The notes under the pieces were generated by a model. That model had not been told where the DNA came from. It did no database searches and saw only the letters and a list, made by a program, of their open reading frames with translations. Of a stretch of 64,000 nt of DNA, positions 54,603 through 63,765 are shown piece by piece. How positions within the stretch are numbered: position 1 is the stretch's first letter; each line of letters starts with the position of its first letter. The stretch is from Odoribacter sp. AF15-53 (GTDB lineage Bacteria; Bacteroidota; Bacteroidia; Bacteroidales; Marinifilaceae): positions 146,600 to 210,599 of the forward strand of contig NZ_QUHC01000008.1 of assembly GCF_003479425.1 (NCBI RefSeq), written 5' to 3'. Position numbers and translations under genes: made by a program.

Positions 54603-55754
54603 ATGAGTGATAAAATTCATGAAATAATAGCTGCTTATTTGGCGGGAGAGTGTGTGTCGGAAAAAGAGCAACAGGAAGTTGAAAGATGGCTGCAGGAACA
54701 CGCAGAAGAAAAGGACATGGAACTCCTTCAAGGAATGTTTCGGAGTTCCCGTTTGATGAGGGAAAAGGCGGTTTGTCGGAAAGAGTTTGTTCTCGAACAA
54801 ATGGAAAAGGAGGTGCGGCGGCGGCAAAGAAACCGGAGGATAGGATGGTATTATTCCGGGGTAGCTGTTGCTGCTGTCTTGTTGGGGTTTGTGCTGATGT
54901 TCTGGAGATCGGGAATAGAGGCAGAGGATCTTGGCGCTCCTAGAGATCTTCAAAAAATGGATGTTTCCAAAGCTTACTTGAAATTGAATACGGGAGAAGT
55001 GATTGAACTTGATAAACATCAAGGGATGATGATTCGTGAAGATAGCATCCGGATTGCCAATGCTGATTACACGTTAAGGTACTCGTATGATTCTGTTGCT
55101 CCACTAGAGATAAAATATGATACACTCATGATTCCTAGAGGATCGGAATATAGTGTCGTGCTGGCAGATGGCACAAGGGTATTTTTAAATGCCGGTTCGG
55201 AAATTTATTATCCTGTTGTTTTTTCCGGAGACCAGCGAGAGGTGGGATTGAAAGGAGAGGCTTATTTTGAGGTGGCAAAAGATGAATGTCGTCCTTTTTT
55301 CGTGCAGGCAGGAGATGTACGAATTCGGGTATTAGGGACTTCCTTTAACGTAACTTCTTATCCTGAGCGTGAAAGGATAGAGACGACCTTGGAACAAGGA
55401 CGAATTCAGATAACGAATGGAAAGGAACAGATAAACGTCGTACCGGGAGAACAGGTTGTTTATAACAAGAAAAACAACCGGTTCGAAGTGAAGGTTGTTG
55501 ACACGAAGTTACATACATCGTGGAAGGATGGGTATTATAAGTTTGATCAGATGACGTTGGAGGAGATTATGGAAACCTTGGCTTTGTGGTATGATCTGAA
55601 TGTTTTTTACGCAAATGCGGAGGCTAAATCTTTGGAGTTCACGGGACGTTTGAGGCGATATGATCGTGTGGAGGGATTATTCAAAAAAATAGAACAGACG
55701 GATTTGGTTGAATTTGAATTGAATGGAAAAAATGTTGTGATAAGGAAAAAATAA
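54603..55754 (+). CDS. FecR family anti-sigma factor
   Basis: 383 residues. A cytoplasmic N-terminal ~80 residues (with the anti-sigma helices), one membrane helix at about residues 82-101, a periplasmic FecR domain (IPRGSEYSVVLADGTRVFLN, LKGEAYFEVAKDECRPFFV) and a C-terminal DUF4974 domain (FDQMTLEEIMETLALWYDL) follow in order. It passes the signal from the STN domain of the SusC protein to the sigma factor. It ends just before two dyad elements and the susC-like gene. Confidence 0.92.
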   Translation: MSDKIHEIIAAYLAGECVSEKEQQEVERWLQEHAEEKDMELLQGMFRSSRLMREKAVCRKEFVLEQMEKEVRRRQRNRRIGWYYSGVAVAAVLLGFVLMFWRSGIEAEDLGAPRDLQKMDVSKAYLKLNTGEVIELDKHQGMMIREDSIRIANADYTLRYSYDSVAPLEIKYDTLMIPRGSEYSVVLADGTRVFLNAGSEIYYPVVFSGDQREVGLKGEAYFEVAKDECRPFFVQAGDVRIRVLGTSFNVTSYPERERIETTLEQGRIQITNGKEQINVVPGEQVVYNKKNNRFEVKVVDTKLHTSWKDGYYKFDQMTLEEIMETLALWYDLNVFYANAEAKSLEFTGRLRRYDRVEGLFKKIEQTDLVEFELNGKNVVIRKK

Positions 55755-55783
55755 AAGTTGGAAATTGGGGAATTTCCAACTTT
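55754..55783 (+). terminator. hairpin after fecR-like gene
   Basis: Perfect 13-bp stem AAAGTTGGAAATT / AATTTCCAACTTT with GGGG loop, at the fecR stop. There is no long U-run, so it may be an attenuator between regulator and transport genes. Confidence 0.6.
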
Positions 55784-55790
55784 AGGTAAA

Positions 55791-55823
55791 GTACAACAAG
55801 TATGTGTAAGATGATTGTTGTAC
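55791..55823. repeat. 9-bp dyad directly before the susC-like gene
   Basis: GTACAACAA (55791-55799) and TTGTTGTAC (55815-55823), 15 nt apart, ending 1 nt before the first ATG at 55825. It could be an operator, or an RNA hairpin hiding that start codon. Confidence 0.6.
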
Positions 55824-55824
55824 C

Positions 55825-58800
55825 ATGTGTAATTTTAAAAACAAAAGTATGCAAAAAAGTCGAATTCGAATAAGAGCGCCACGGGGTATTCTTATTCGGA
55901 AAATGTTAATCTTTATGAAATTATTTTGTCTTTTTCAGTTTGTTTTTTTCATCTCGGTACAAGCTAATGTTTATTCTCAACAGGCTGTGATAAACGTGGA
56001 GATGGAGAATGTTTCTTTAAAGACTATTTTCACGGAGCTCAGTGTACAGGCCGGTTGTGATTTCTTGTACAATAACCAGATGATTCAGCAAAAGGGTTTG
56101 GTAAGCCTGAAAGTTCAGAACAAACCTTTGGATCAGGTATTGAAAGAGTGGTTACCTTCATTAGGGTTGACTTTTTCTTATGATGATAACGTGGTGATAA
56201 TCCGTGCTATAAAGGAGGAAAAGAAAAAGGTGTATATGATCGAAGGCAAGGTCGTTGATGGAAACAATGTGCCAATGCCGGGTGTTACGGTACTTTTAGA
56301 CAGTACCCAGTTCGGCACGTCAACGGATACTGCTGGGCGTTTTGTTTTACCCTTGCCAAGGGAGAAAGGTTCGTTAGTATTCTCCTTTGTCGGTTTTAAA
56401 ACAAAGAAAGTTGCTTATATGGCTGGGAAGTTGGTGGTGGTGAAAATGGAGGAGGATATTTCCGGGTTGGATGAAGTTCAGGTCGTGGCTTATGGCTCCC
56501 AGAAAAAGCGTACTGTGATCAGTGCAATTTCATCCGTAAAAGGAGAGGAGTTAAAAGAATTGCCGACTCATAGTTTGGAGAATTTGTTGCAAGGGCATAT
56601 GGCCGGAGTTGAGGTCAGTAATATATCCGGGTCTCCCGGTGGTGGCGGTTCTTTGGTTGCTATCCGTGGTTATAATTCTTTGGCCATGGAGGGAGAAGGT
56701 GCTGACAGGCAGTACGGGACTCCCCTATACGTAATTGACGGGGTGCCTATGCAGGCATTTACATCTTCGGTAACAGGGGCAAACACCTTATCCGATTTGG
56801 ATCCCTCTATGATCGAGTCCATTGAGGTTTTGAAAGATGCGGCTTCGGCAGCCATTTACGGTTCTCGTGCGGGTAACGGGGTTATTTTGATTACCACGAA
56901 AAAAGGGCGTGCCGGGAAAGCACAATTCAATGCTAATGTATCTTACTCTGCATCGTGGTTGCCGAAAGCTCCGGAACAGTCAGGAGGACGGTACGAAAGA
57001 TTGTTTTTTTTAAATGCTTTGCGTAACACGGTTGCTCCTTACAAAACCGCATCCGGAGAGTGGAAAATTCCTGCATCTTATGAAGAGGTCTACGCCAATA
57101 AGAGCACTAACGGTCCCATGTATAACTGGTTTTGGGGGAAAACGGGGCCTCAAGATGCCGTGGTGTTACAAGATAGTTTGAACCCTTTTTACAATAACTC
57201 AACGCATTGGTATCGTCAAAATTACAGGACCGCGGGAGTGGTTAATGCGAACTTGCAAGCATCCGGGGGATCGGAGAACGTGCGTTACATGGTTGGAGCC
57301 GGTTATTATGACGAGAAAGGAATCGCAATCAATACTGATTTTAAGCGTTTTAACATATTATCTAATTTAACTGCCCATCCGACTAAACGTTTGCGCATGG
57401 ATACGCAGTTGGGACTTACTTACAGTGATCGTAGTAGGGGAACTTCCGCGGGAGCCGGGGGAAGTAAGTTTGAAGGAATTAGTTCTGAGGCTAAAACGAC
57501 TTCTACTCTGTTGCCGGGAGGAGGAGCTATTGGTGATTTAATTATTCAAAAGTATAACGAGATTTCGGAGAAAAATCAAAGCTATTCTTTACGTTATAAT
57601 CTGGCGTTGGATTACGAATTGGCACGTAATTTATATTTGAGGGTATCTGCAGGGATCGATTATAATCAACAGAATCAGAATACCTTTAAACCACGGGCTC
57701 TAGATGCCTATACACATTTTTCCAGTTCGGAAGGGACGATTACGAAAGATTTGTCGATCTTGAATGAAAATTTGCTGACGTATACGTTTAATTATTTGGA
57801 TAAGCATAATTTGAAGATTATGCTAGGATTGTCGTTCCAAAAAGACCAGTCCTTTAGTAATAAAGGGAAAGCGATGAACGGGCCGAATGATAAGATTCAT
57901 TATGTCGGTGCCGGTTGGGGAGGAGCTAACGGGTTGAATAATACGGGTACGGCGGATAATCCTTTTTATGTCTCTGCTTTTGACTACTCTTCAGGTTTTT
58001 CAGAAGAACGGATGAATAGTTATTTCGGGCGTTTGACTTATAATTATAAAGAAAAGTATTTATTTGAAGCAACACTTCGGCGGGATGGTTCTTCTGTGTT
58101 CGGGGAAGATGTGCGTTGGGCTACTTTCCCTTCTATAGCCGTGGGGTGGACTTTTTCGGATGAAAAGTTTATGAAACCGTTCTATTGGTTGAGTTTTGGA
58201 AAAATACGGGCGAGCTGGGGGGTCTCCGGTCAGAAATTCAGTCAACGTTATTTGTCTCAGGGATTATTGTCTGCTAATGGAACAACCTTTCATGGGGATA
58301 TAGCCATGTTCCCAGATATAAGAGGAGGAGTTATTAACAAGAAATTAAGTTGGGAAGAGACTAATCAATATGATTTGGGATTTGACTTGAGTTTTCTGGA
58401 TTATCGCTTGCGACTTGTCATAGATTATTATTACCGTTACACGAAGGGACAGCTGAATCAAATTTCTTTGCCGGGAGATATTTATTACCATCAATTCCAA
58501 TGGCAGAACGGAATGGCGATTTCCAATCAAGGTTTAGAGCTTGAATTGGAGGCTGATATTTTGAGACACACGGCAGTAAAATGGAAAATGAAATTCAATG
58601 CTTCACGAAATTGGAATCGTTTTGAAAAAAGTGCTGACGGTTTTGATTTTATGGAACAGGTTATCGGAAAACCTTTACATCAGATAAAGGTTTTTAAAAC
58701 AGACGGGTTCTATAATTCATTAGATGAAGTTCCGGTTTATTATTTAGCTAATAAGGAGGTACAACCTCTTTATTCTGGAATTACGGCTGGGATTTATCTT

Positions 58801-59388
58801 CCGGGGAGTCGGCGGCTTGTTGATTTGAACGGGGATGGTAGGATTACCGAGGATGCTGATGTTTATTTTGCAGAGAGTCCTCTACCTTTAGCTCACGGTG
58901 GTTTTATTAACCAACTTCGCTGGAAAAATTTTGACCTGAATATTTTCTTCAACTATTCACTGGGGCGTCATATCGTGAAAGTTTACGATGATGTGAGTAT
59001 GACGGCAAATGGGAGCGCAAAACCTTTGTTCGTGGATGTCAATGATGTGAAAATTTGGACGGAGGCAGGTTCTAAGGCTGATTACCCGAAATCTCAAGTG
59101 TATGCTTATTTGATGAATCAAACAAGTGGACGTTATGATTGTGATATCGAAAATGTTAGTTTCTTGCGGTTAAAGCAACTGACATTAGGGTATAATGTCG
59201 GGGAACGGGTTCTTAATAAGTTGAAAATTTCAGGGGCTAGAATATTTATTACGGGAGAGAATTTGTTCCTATTGACAAATTATTCCGGTTTAGATCCGGA
59301 ACTGGTAAATCCTACCCAAGGTGTGGATAATATGGGGTCTTATCCCTTACCTCGCAAATTTACCGTGGGTTTGTCTGTAAACTTTTAA
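55825..59388 (+). CDS. SusC/RagA-family TonB-linked outer-membrane transporter with STN domain
   Basis: 1187 residues (1179 if the ATG at 55849 is used, which the dyad before 55825 makes plausible). Order: signal peptide (hydrophobic core about residues 28-48), STN signalling domain (about 55-127), carboxypeptidase-regulatory-like beta domain (137-215), plug (about 225-360; LENLLQGHMAGVEVSNISGS, RGYNSL), then the 22-strand barrel ending RKFTVGLSVNF. It imports a ligand bound by the SusD-like partner, with TonB energy. The STN domain marks it as a signalling transducer acting on FecR. Confidence 0.95.
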   Translation: MCNFKNKSMQKSRIRIRAPRGILIRKMLIFMKLFCLFQFVFFISVQANVYSQQAVINVEMENVSLKTIFTELSVQAGCDFLYNNQMIQQKGLVSLKVQNKPLDQVLKEWLPSLGLTFSYDDNVVIIRAIKEEKKKVYMIEGKVVDGNNVPMPGVTVLLDSTQFGTSTDTAGRFVLPLPREKGSLVFSFVGFKTKKVAYMAGKLVVVKMEEDISGLDEVQVVAYGSQKKRTVISAISSVKGEELKELPTHSLENLLQGHMAGVEVSNISGSPGGGGSLVAIRGYNSLAMEGEGADRQYGTPLYVIDGVPMQAFTSSVTGANTLSDLDPSMIESIEVLKDAASAAIYGSRAGNGVILITTKKGRAGKAQFNANVSYSASWLPKAPEQSGGRYERLFFLNALRNTVAPYKTASGEWKIPASYEEVYANKSTNGPMYNWFWGKTGPQDAVVLQDSLNPFYNNSTHWYRQNYRTAGVVNANLQASGGSENVRYMVGAGYYDEKGIAINTDFKRFNILSNLTAHPTKRLRMDTQLGLTYSDRSRGTSAGAGGSKFEGISSEAKTTSTLLPGGGAIGDLIIQKYNEISEKNQSYSLRYNLALDYELARNLYLRVSAGIDYNQQNQNTFKPRALDAYTHFSSSEGTITKDLSILNENLLTYTFNYLDKHNLKIMLGLSFQKDQSFSNKGKAMNGPNDKIHYVGAGWGGANGLNNTGTADNPFYVSAFDYSSGFSEERMNSYFGRLTYNYKEKYLFEATLRRDGSSVFGEDVRWATFPSIAVGWTFSDEKFMKPFYWLSFGKIRASWGVSGQKFSQRYLSQGLLSANGTTFHGDIAMFPDIRGGVINKKLSWEETNQYDLGFDLSFLDYRLRLVIDYYYRYTKGQLNQISLPGDIYYHQFQWQNGMAISNQGLELELEADILRHTAVKWKMKFNASRNWNRFEKSADGFDFMEQVIGKPLHQIKVFKTDGFYNSLDEVPVYYLANKEVQPLYSGITAGIYLPGSRRLVDLNGDGRITEDADVYFAESPLPLAHGGFINQLRWKNFDLNIFFNYSLGRHIVKVYDDVSMTANGSAKPLFVDVNDVKIWTEAGSKADYPKSQVYAYLMNQTSGRYDCDIENVSFLRLKQLTLGYNVGERVLNKLKISGARIFITGENLFLLTNYSGLDPELVNPTQGVDNMGSYPLPRKFTVGLSVNF

Positions 59389-59399
59389 ATTGTAAGCAC

Positions 59400-60992
59400 A
59401 TGAAGAAAATATTAATACTTTTATTATTTGTTCCCCTGTTTTCATGTAATGATTGGTTAACTGTCGAGCCGGAAGATTCGGTGACTTTTGTCAATTACTT
59501 CAAAAATGAGGAAGAACTTAAGGCTTTGCATAACGGTATTGCTTCCTACATGAAGAATATTTGCGTGGGGGATCAACCTCAATTTTATAATTCTTTGGAT
59601 GCCGATAATATTGAGTGGACTTATCAGGGATTTTGGACATTGGATCCTGATACTTATTTGCCCGAGGAAAGTATGGTGTTGAATGTGAGTTGGGCCAATT
59701 TTTATGAGGCGATATATATGGCTAACGTGATTATAGAGAATGAGTATCGTTTTGAAAATATATCCAAGGAAAGGGCTGAGTTCTGGTTGGGACAAGCTCA
59801 TTTCTCTAAAGCAATGACTTATTTCCGGCTTGCCCAGATTTGGGGAAATGCTCCCATATCTAAAGGTTCTGAGTCTATAGCCCCGGAGGGTAAACGGCCT
59901 GCCCTAGAAGTACTGGAAGAAGCGGCTAAAGAGGCAAAATTGGCTTTGACTCTTCCGACTTATGATCAGTTGAGAGATGTGAATGGGAAACAGATTACTT
60001 CCAAACAATATGCTAGCTTGGGAACGGTGAATACGTTGTTGGCAAATATTTACGCTTGGATGGGAGGTTTGACGCATGAGGAGAAATATTGGAAAGAGGC
60101 CGAATCTTACGCTTCGGAGGTGATTGAAGGACGAGCCGGTGCATACGACTTGGAAAGTATTGACGGGTTGATCACGAATGTATTCGGAAAAGCGAGGTCG
60201 AGCGTGGAGACAATTTTTTGTATAGATAATGATCCGATAGATATTGATCGTCAATATGAAACCCGTTTTAAGGCTGAACTCCCGGGCCAGATGTTGATGA
60301 CTTATCCTTATACGACAACGGACGAGTCGACGATCGCTTTGCTTGCGGAGGATTATTGGGATGACTATACGAAAATTTACGTGGAAACGGTAGAAAGTAT
60401 TTATCCGGATGAAAATGATGCACGGCGGCGGGAGTTCTGGTATCAGTTGGGTGAATTGACTTATCCGCTGACAGAATGGGATGATGAAGTGGGTGATTTT
60501 GTAGAGGTGGGAAGAGAGGCAAGTCCTTGCGCACATATTGCAAAATGGAGGGACGTAATTATTCAAGAGAATACGCAATTTGTACAGGATCGTCCAGTAA
60601 TTGCTACGGATGGAGATTGGATTGTATGGAGGTTGGCCGATTTAATTTTGCTTCGTGCGGAATGCAGGGCAAATCTTGGATTAACAACAGCCGTGGATGA
60701 TTTGAACCGGGTGCGTGCTCGTGCGGAATTGACCGATTATAACGGGCCCACGGATAAGGAGAGTTTACGTCAAGAAGTTTTTGACGAACGGAGACGCGAA
60801 CTTTTTGGAGAGGGGCAATTTTATTTTGATATTGTGCGTAACGGTTATTACAAAAAATATTTGAAAGGTAAGTTTCAAGAACTTACAGATCAAGATATAA
60901 AAAATGGAGCTCTTTACGCTCCGGTTGGTAGTGGGGCTTTTGAAAAAAATACGTTAATGACTCAAAATACTTATTGGCAATGGCAAAAATAA
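59400..60992 (+). CDS. SusD/RagB-family surface lipoprotein
   Basis: 530 residues. The lipobox signal is MKKILILLLFVPLFSCNDWL (Cys16). The N-terminal SusD-like region (SVTFVNYFKNEEELKALHNG), TPR-type helices and the C-terminal RagB/SusD motif DLNRVRARAELTDYNGPTDK then VFDERRRELFGEGQFYFDIV are complete. It caps the SusC barrel and binds ligand. The gene starts 11 nt after susC. The ligand is unknown; this branch of the family is often peptide-linked in Odoribacteraceae-type loci. Confidence 0.95.
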   Translation: MKKILILLLFVPLFSCNDWLTVEPEDSVTFVNYFKNEEELKALHNGIASYMKNICVGDQPQFYNSLDADNIEWTYQGFWTLDPDTYLPEESMVLNVSWANFYEAIYMANVIIENEYRFENISKERAEFWLGQAHFSKAMTYFRLAQIWGNAPISKGSESIAPEGKRPALEVLEEAAKEAKLALTLPTYDQLRDVNGKQITSKQYASLGTVNTLLANIYAWMGGLTHEEKYWKEAESYASEVIEGRAGAYDLESIDGLITNVFGKARSSVETIFCIDNDPIDIDRQYETRFKAELPGQMLMTYPYTTTDESTIALLAEDYWDDYTKIYVETVESIYPDENDARRREFWYQLGELTYPLTEWDDEVGDFVEVGREASPCAHIAKWRDVIIQENTQFVQDRPVIATDGDWIVWRLADLILLRAECRANLGLTTAVDDLNRVRARAELTDYNGPTDKESLRQEVFDERRRELFGEGQFYFDIVRNGYYKKYLKGKFQELTDQDIKNGALYAPVGSGAFEKNTLMTQNTYWQWQK

Positions 60993-61603
60993 CATATATG
61001 TTGAAAGGAGTTATCCTTGTTATGGTGTTAGCATTAGGATCATGTACAAAATGGAATTATCACGACGGGGGGTTGTCTGACGGTGTTCATGATTGTTCTA
61101 TGTGGGAATATTTTCATACACAACCACATGATTGGGATTCTACAATGATTATGATTGAGCATGCCGGTTTAAAAGAATTGTTTGAAGGACGGGGGGAACA
61201 TGAGCAAATTACATTCTTTGGTGTAACAAACTTGAGTATCCTGAATTATATGTTGCAAAATGGGTACAAGAGGGTGATAGATATTCCGGTTGAGGACTGT
61301 AAGAATATCTTGTGCAAGTTAATCGTGCCGAAGCGATTGATGGTCAACGATATTCCTAGAGGACAGATTATTGCCAATACAGGGGAAAAAGTGGATGGCA
61401 TGGAAGCACAGACACTAAGGGGATCTGTATTTATGTGGACTCACCAGGAACCTTATATGCAAATAGAGGAAGCGGGAGAAGTTTCATTGTATATCAGGAC
61501 TAATTCCGGTTCTGTCAGTTTTAGGGTTGTGTCGACAGATATTCAGACAAATAACGGTGTCGTACAGGCCATGGGATATGCTTTTGATTTGAATAAAATT
61601 TAA
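60980..61603 (+). CDS. lipoprotein with fasciclin-like domain
   Basis: About 207 residues from ATG 60980, overlapping the susD-like stop by 13 nt; an alternative ATG at 60998 gives a tidy signal peptide (MLKGVILVMVLALGSC). The lipobox is ALGSC. After it, SMWEYFHTQPHDWDSTMIMI-EHAGLKELF and EQITFFGVTNLSILNYMLQN follow the fasciclin (FAS1) pattern, in which 'TVFAPTNxAF' is the H1 box. It is probably a surface accessory of the SusCD pair. Fasciclin assignment is moderate. Confidence 0.65.
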   Translation: MAKITYMLKGVILVMVLALGSCTKWNYHDGGLSDGVHDCSMWEYFHTQPHDWDSTMIMIEHAGLKELFEGRGEHEQITFFGVTNLSILNYMLQNGYKRVIDIPVEDCKNILCKLIVPKRLMVNDIPRGQIIANTGEKVDGMEAQTLRGSVFMWTHQEPYMQIEEAGEVSLYIRTNSGSVSFRVVSTDIQTNNGVVQAMGYAFDLNKI

Positions 61604-61613
61604 GAAAAAGGAA

Positions 61614-62399
61614 ATGATGAAACTACATTTATATATTGCCATGTTATGGGTGATATCCTTGCTTGCAGGTTGTAATGATGTCACTGTCGGTTATTTGTAC
61701 ACGACTGAAGCTTCTTATTCAATGGATACTTTGCAGGTTACACGTTTTTCTGCTCTAGAAGATAATATCAACGAATTGGAAAGTGTTTTTGAGAAGTATA
61801 CTCCGGAAATTCAAAACCTGCTGGCAGAGACCGACCAATTGGAAAAGGAATTTGTTTCATTGTCAAGCAAAAGGGATGAGTTATATGAAGCTTATAAGCG
61901 GGCGAGAATAGCTTGGCTGAATGCTCCGGCGTCAGATAAGGAGTATTACCAAGAGTTGTTGAATAAAGCTACTGAGGAATATACATATTGGAAAGATGAG
62001 GTTGTAGCTCCTGCAGAAAGAAAAATCCGTTCTCAGAAAAATACAATTTCTTCGATGTGCGGGAATATCGGGCTAGCTGATCCCTATACACTCCGGGAGC
62101 AAATTTCTCAACTTCAAGAGCAAATAGATAAAAATATTCCATGGACTACGGCTCAGATTGAACAAGTGTTAGGAACCGAACCGTTGCACTATTCTCTTTA
62201 TAGAGTGAAGAGTAGTAACGGGCAGGCAGCTGCCGATGATTTTGCTAAATATATGACTGTTATCGGGGGAGGACGGATGTATGTTGATGCAAAGGTGGAT
62301 TCTCCCGTGGGCTATTATACCGTGTCTCTGAAGATCGAAAATGAAGGTCATACGGCTATTTTGGAGGATATATTCACGTTTGAAGTGAGAAATAACTAA
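61614..62399 (+). CDS. coiled-coil lipoprotein of the SusCD locus
   Basis: 261 residues. Lipobox SLLAGCND with Cys20. A strongly charged coiled coil spans about residues 45-175 (LEDNINELESVFEKYTPEIQ, NLLAETDQLEKEFVSLSSKR). The C-terminal ~80 residues are a beta domain (GGGRMYVDAKVDSPVGYYTV, FTFEVRNN). No named family recognised. Position suggests a surface ligand-binding or spacer protein for the transporter. It is followed by a hairpin that may limit read-through into the enzyme genes. Confidence 0.7.
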   Translation: MMKLHLYIAMLWVISLLAGCNDVTVGYLYTTEASYSMDTLQVTRFSALEDNINELESVFEKYTPEIQNLLAETDQLEKEFVSLSSKRDELYEAYKRARIAWLNAPASDKEYYQELLNKATEEYTYWKDEVVAPAERKIRSQKNTISSMCGNIGLADPYTLREQISQLQEQIDKNIPWTTAQIEQVLGTEPLHYSLYRVKSSNGQAAADDFAKYMTVIGGGRMYVDAKVDSPVGYYTVSLKIENEGHTAILEDIFTFEVRNN

Positions 62400-62410
62400 T
62401 TGTTTTTTGG

Positions 62411-62467
62411 GTGTGTCAAAATCCGCTTTTAGATGAAGTCCATTTCGTGGATTTTGACACACTTTTT
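62411..62467 (+). terminator. terminator/attenuator inside the SusCD operon
   Basis: 14-bp stem GTGTGTCAAAATCC / GGATTTTGACACAC (62411-62424, 62449-62462) with a 24-nt loop, then TTTTT. It lies between the lipoprotein and thioredoxin genes and may reduce downstream expression. Confidence 0.72.
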
Positions 62468-62484
62468 CTTTAAATTTTATTGCA

Positions 62485-63765
62485 ATGAAATATATTAAAT
62501 TATGGTTGGTGATCCTATTTTTAGGATTACTGGGAACGGTATCTGCCCAGATTACTTTTTTTGAAGGGACATTTGAAGATGCCGTGGCGAAAGCAAAAAA
62601 GGAAAAAAAGAATCTTTTTGTAGATTTTTATGCAGATTGGTGTGTGCCTTGTAAACTGATGGGGGAGCAGGTTTTCGTGTTACCTGAAGTAGGGGGATAT
62701 TTTAACAAGAATTTTGTTTGTTGCCAGTTGAATGTTGAGTCTCCCGAGAACAAAGCGTTAGTACAAAAATACAAGATAAATGCTTTACCTACAATGTTGT
62801 TTCTTAACGTGAAAGGAGAAGTACTTCAATCTATTAACGGCACAAAAGAGCCTGCTGCTTTTGTGCATGAGGCTAAGGTCGTTATGGGAGAAGCTTTGAG
62901 TTTTGAAAAGTTGTACGAGAAAGTTAAGAAGGAAAAGAAAAATTTGGATTTGCGACAAGAGTTTTTATTGCAAGCTCCGGCTTTTATCGGTACACAGGAG
63001 GGATACAACCGGGAAAAATGGATTACTCGTATAGAGTCCTTGTTCGATGCTTACGTAGCAGATAAAACATTGGATAAAATGGTGACCCCGGAGGATTTTA
63101 CTCTACTGACAATATTTCACCAGCAAAAAGATAAGAATGACCCGATTTTTGATGCTTTGGTGAAGAATTATCAGGGATACGTGGAACAAGTGGGGAAGGC
63201 TGACGTGAACAAGTATATTATCAGTTTGTATAACGGATATATCATATCCTTGTGTCGTAATGGCAAGGTAGAATACAAGCAGGAGCTAGAGCGGTTGAAC
63301 GGAGACCTGAATCAGGTTTACGATGGGATACCGTTGGGGAATCTTACAGCTTTTGAAGCTGTTAATTTTCTTGCAGACGGGTATTATAATTTGTATCGAA
63401 AGAATTTGGATGTGTTTTTTGAAAATATGAATAAATATTTTCAAGGAGCAAGCTCGACATTGACGGTTAATAATTATACGGGACCGGTGGAAGATTTATT
63501 CTCGTTATATCAAGGTAATATTCCTGAAAATGCTTACCCGAGAGTGATTCCATGGTTGGAAAAAGCGTTAGCTTTTCCGCAAATGTCCGTACAGTTGAGA
63601 ACTCGCGTACTTTGTCTGTTGGGAGATTGTTGGAAAGAAACTGGGGATCGGGCAAAGGCAAAGCAGTGTTATAATCAGGCTTTTATCGTGAGTGCGGAGA
63701 TTGAGAACAAACAGTTGATGGTACAATTACAGCAAATGATTCAAGATCGATTAAGCGTGTTATGA
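62485..63765 (+). CDS. exported thioredoxin-fold protein
   Basis: 426 residues. Signal peptide MKYIKLWLVILFLGLLGTVS-AQ, then a thioredoxin domain (about residues 25-140) with the redox motif DWCVPCK (Cys53, Cys56) and the cis-proline INALPTMLF. The C-terminal 280 residues are helical and TPR-like (GDCWKETGDRAKAKQCYNQA). Acts on disulfides of periplasmic or surface proteins, possibly those of its own locus. Its stop overlaps the next start (ATGA), so it is coupled to the peptidase gene. Confidence 0.87.
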   Translation: MKYIKLWLVILFLGLLGTVSAQITFFEGTFEDAVAKAKKEKKNLFVDFYADWCVPCKLMGEQVFVLPEVGGYFNKNFVCCQLNVESPENKALVQKYKINALPTMLFLNVKGEVLQSINGTKEPAAFVHEAKVVMGEALSFEKLYEKVKKEKKNLDLRQEFLLQAPAFIGTQEGYNREKWITRIESLFDAYVADKTLDKMVTPEDFTLLTIFHQQKDKNDPIFDALVKNYQGYVEQVGKADVNKYIISLYNGYIISLCRNGKVEYKQELERLNGDLNQVYDGIPLGNLTAFEAVNFLADGYYNLYRKNLDVFFENMNKYFQGASSTLTVNNYTGPVEDLFSLYQGNIPENAYPRVIPWLEKALAFPQMSVQLRTRVLCLLGDCWKETGDRAKAKQCYNQAFIVSAEIENKQLMVQLQQMIQDRLSVL

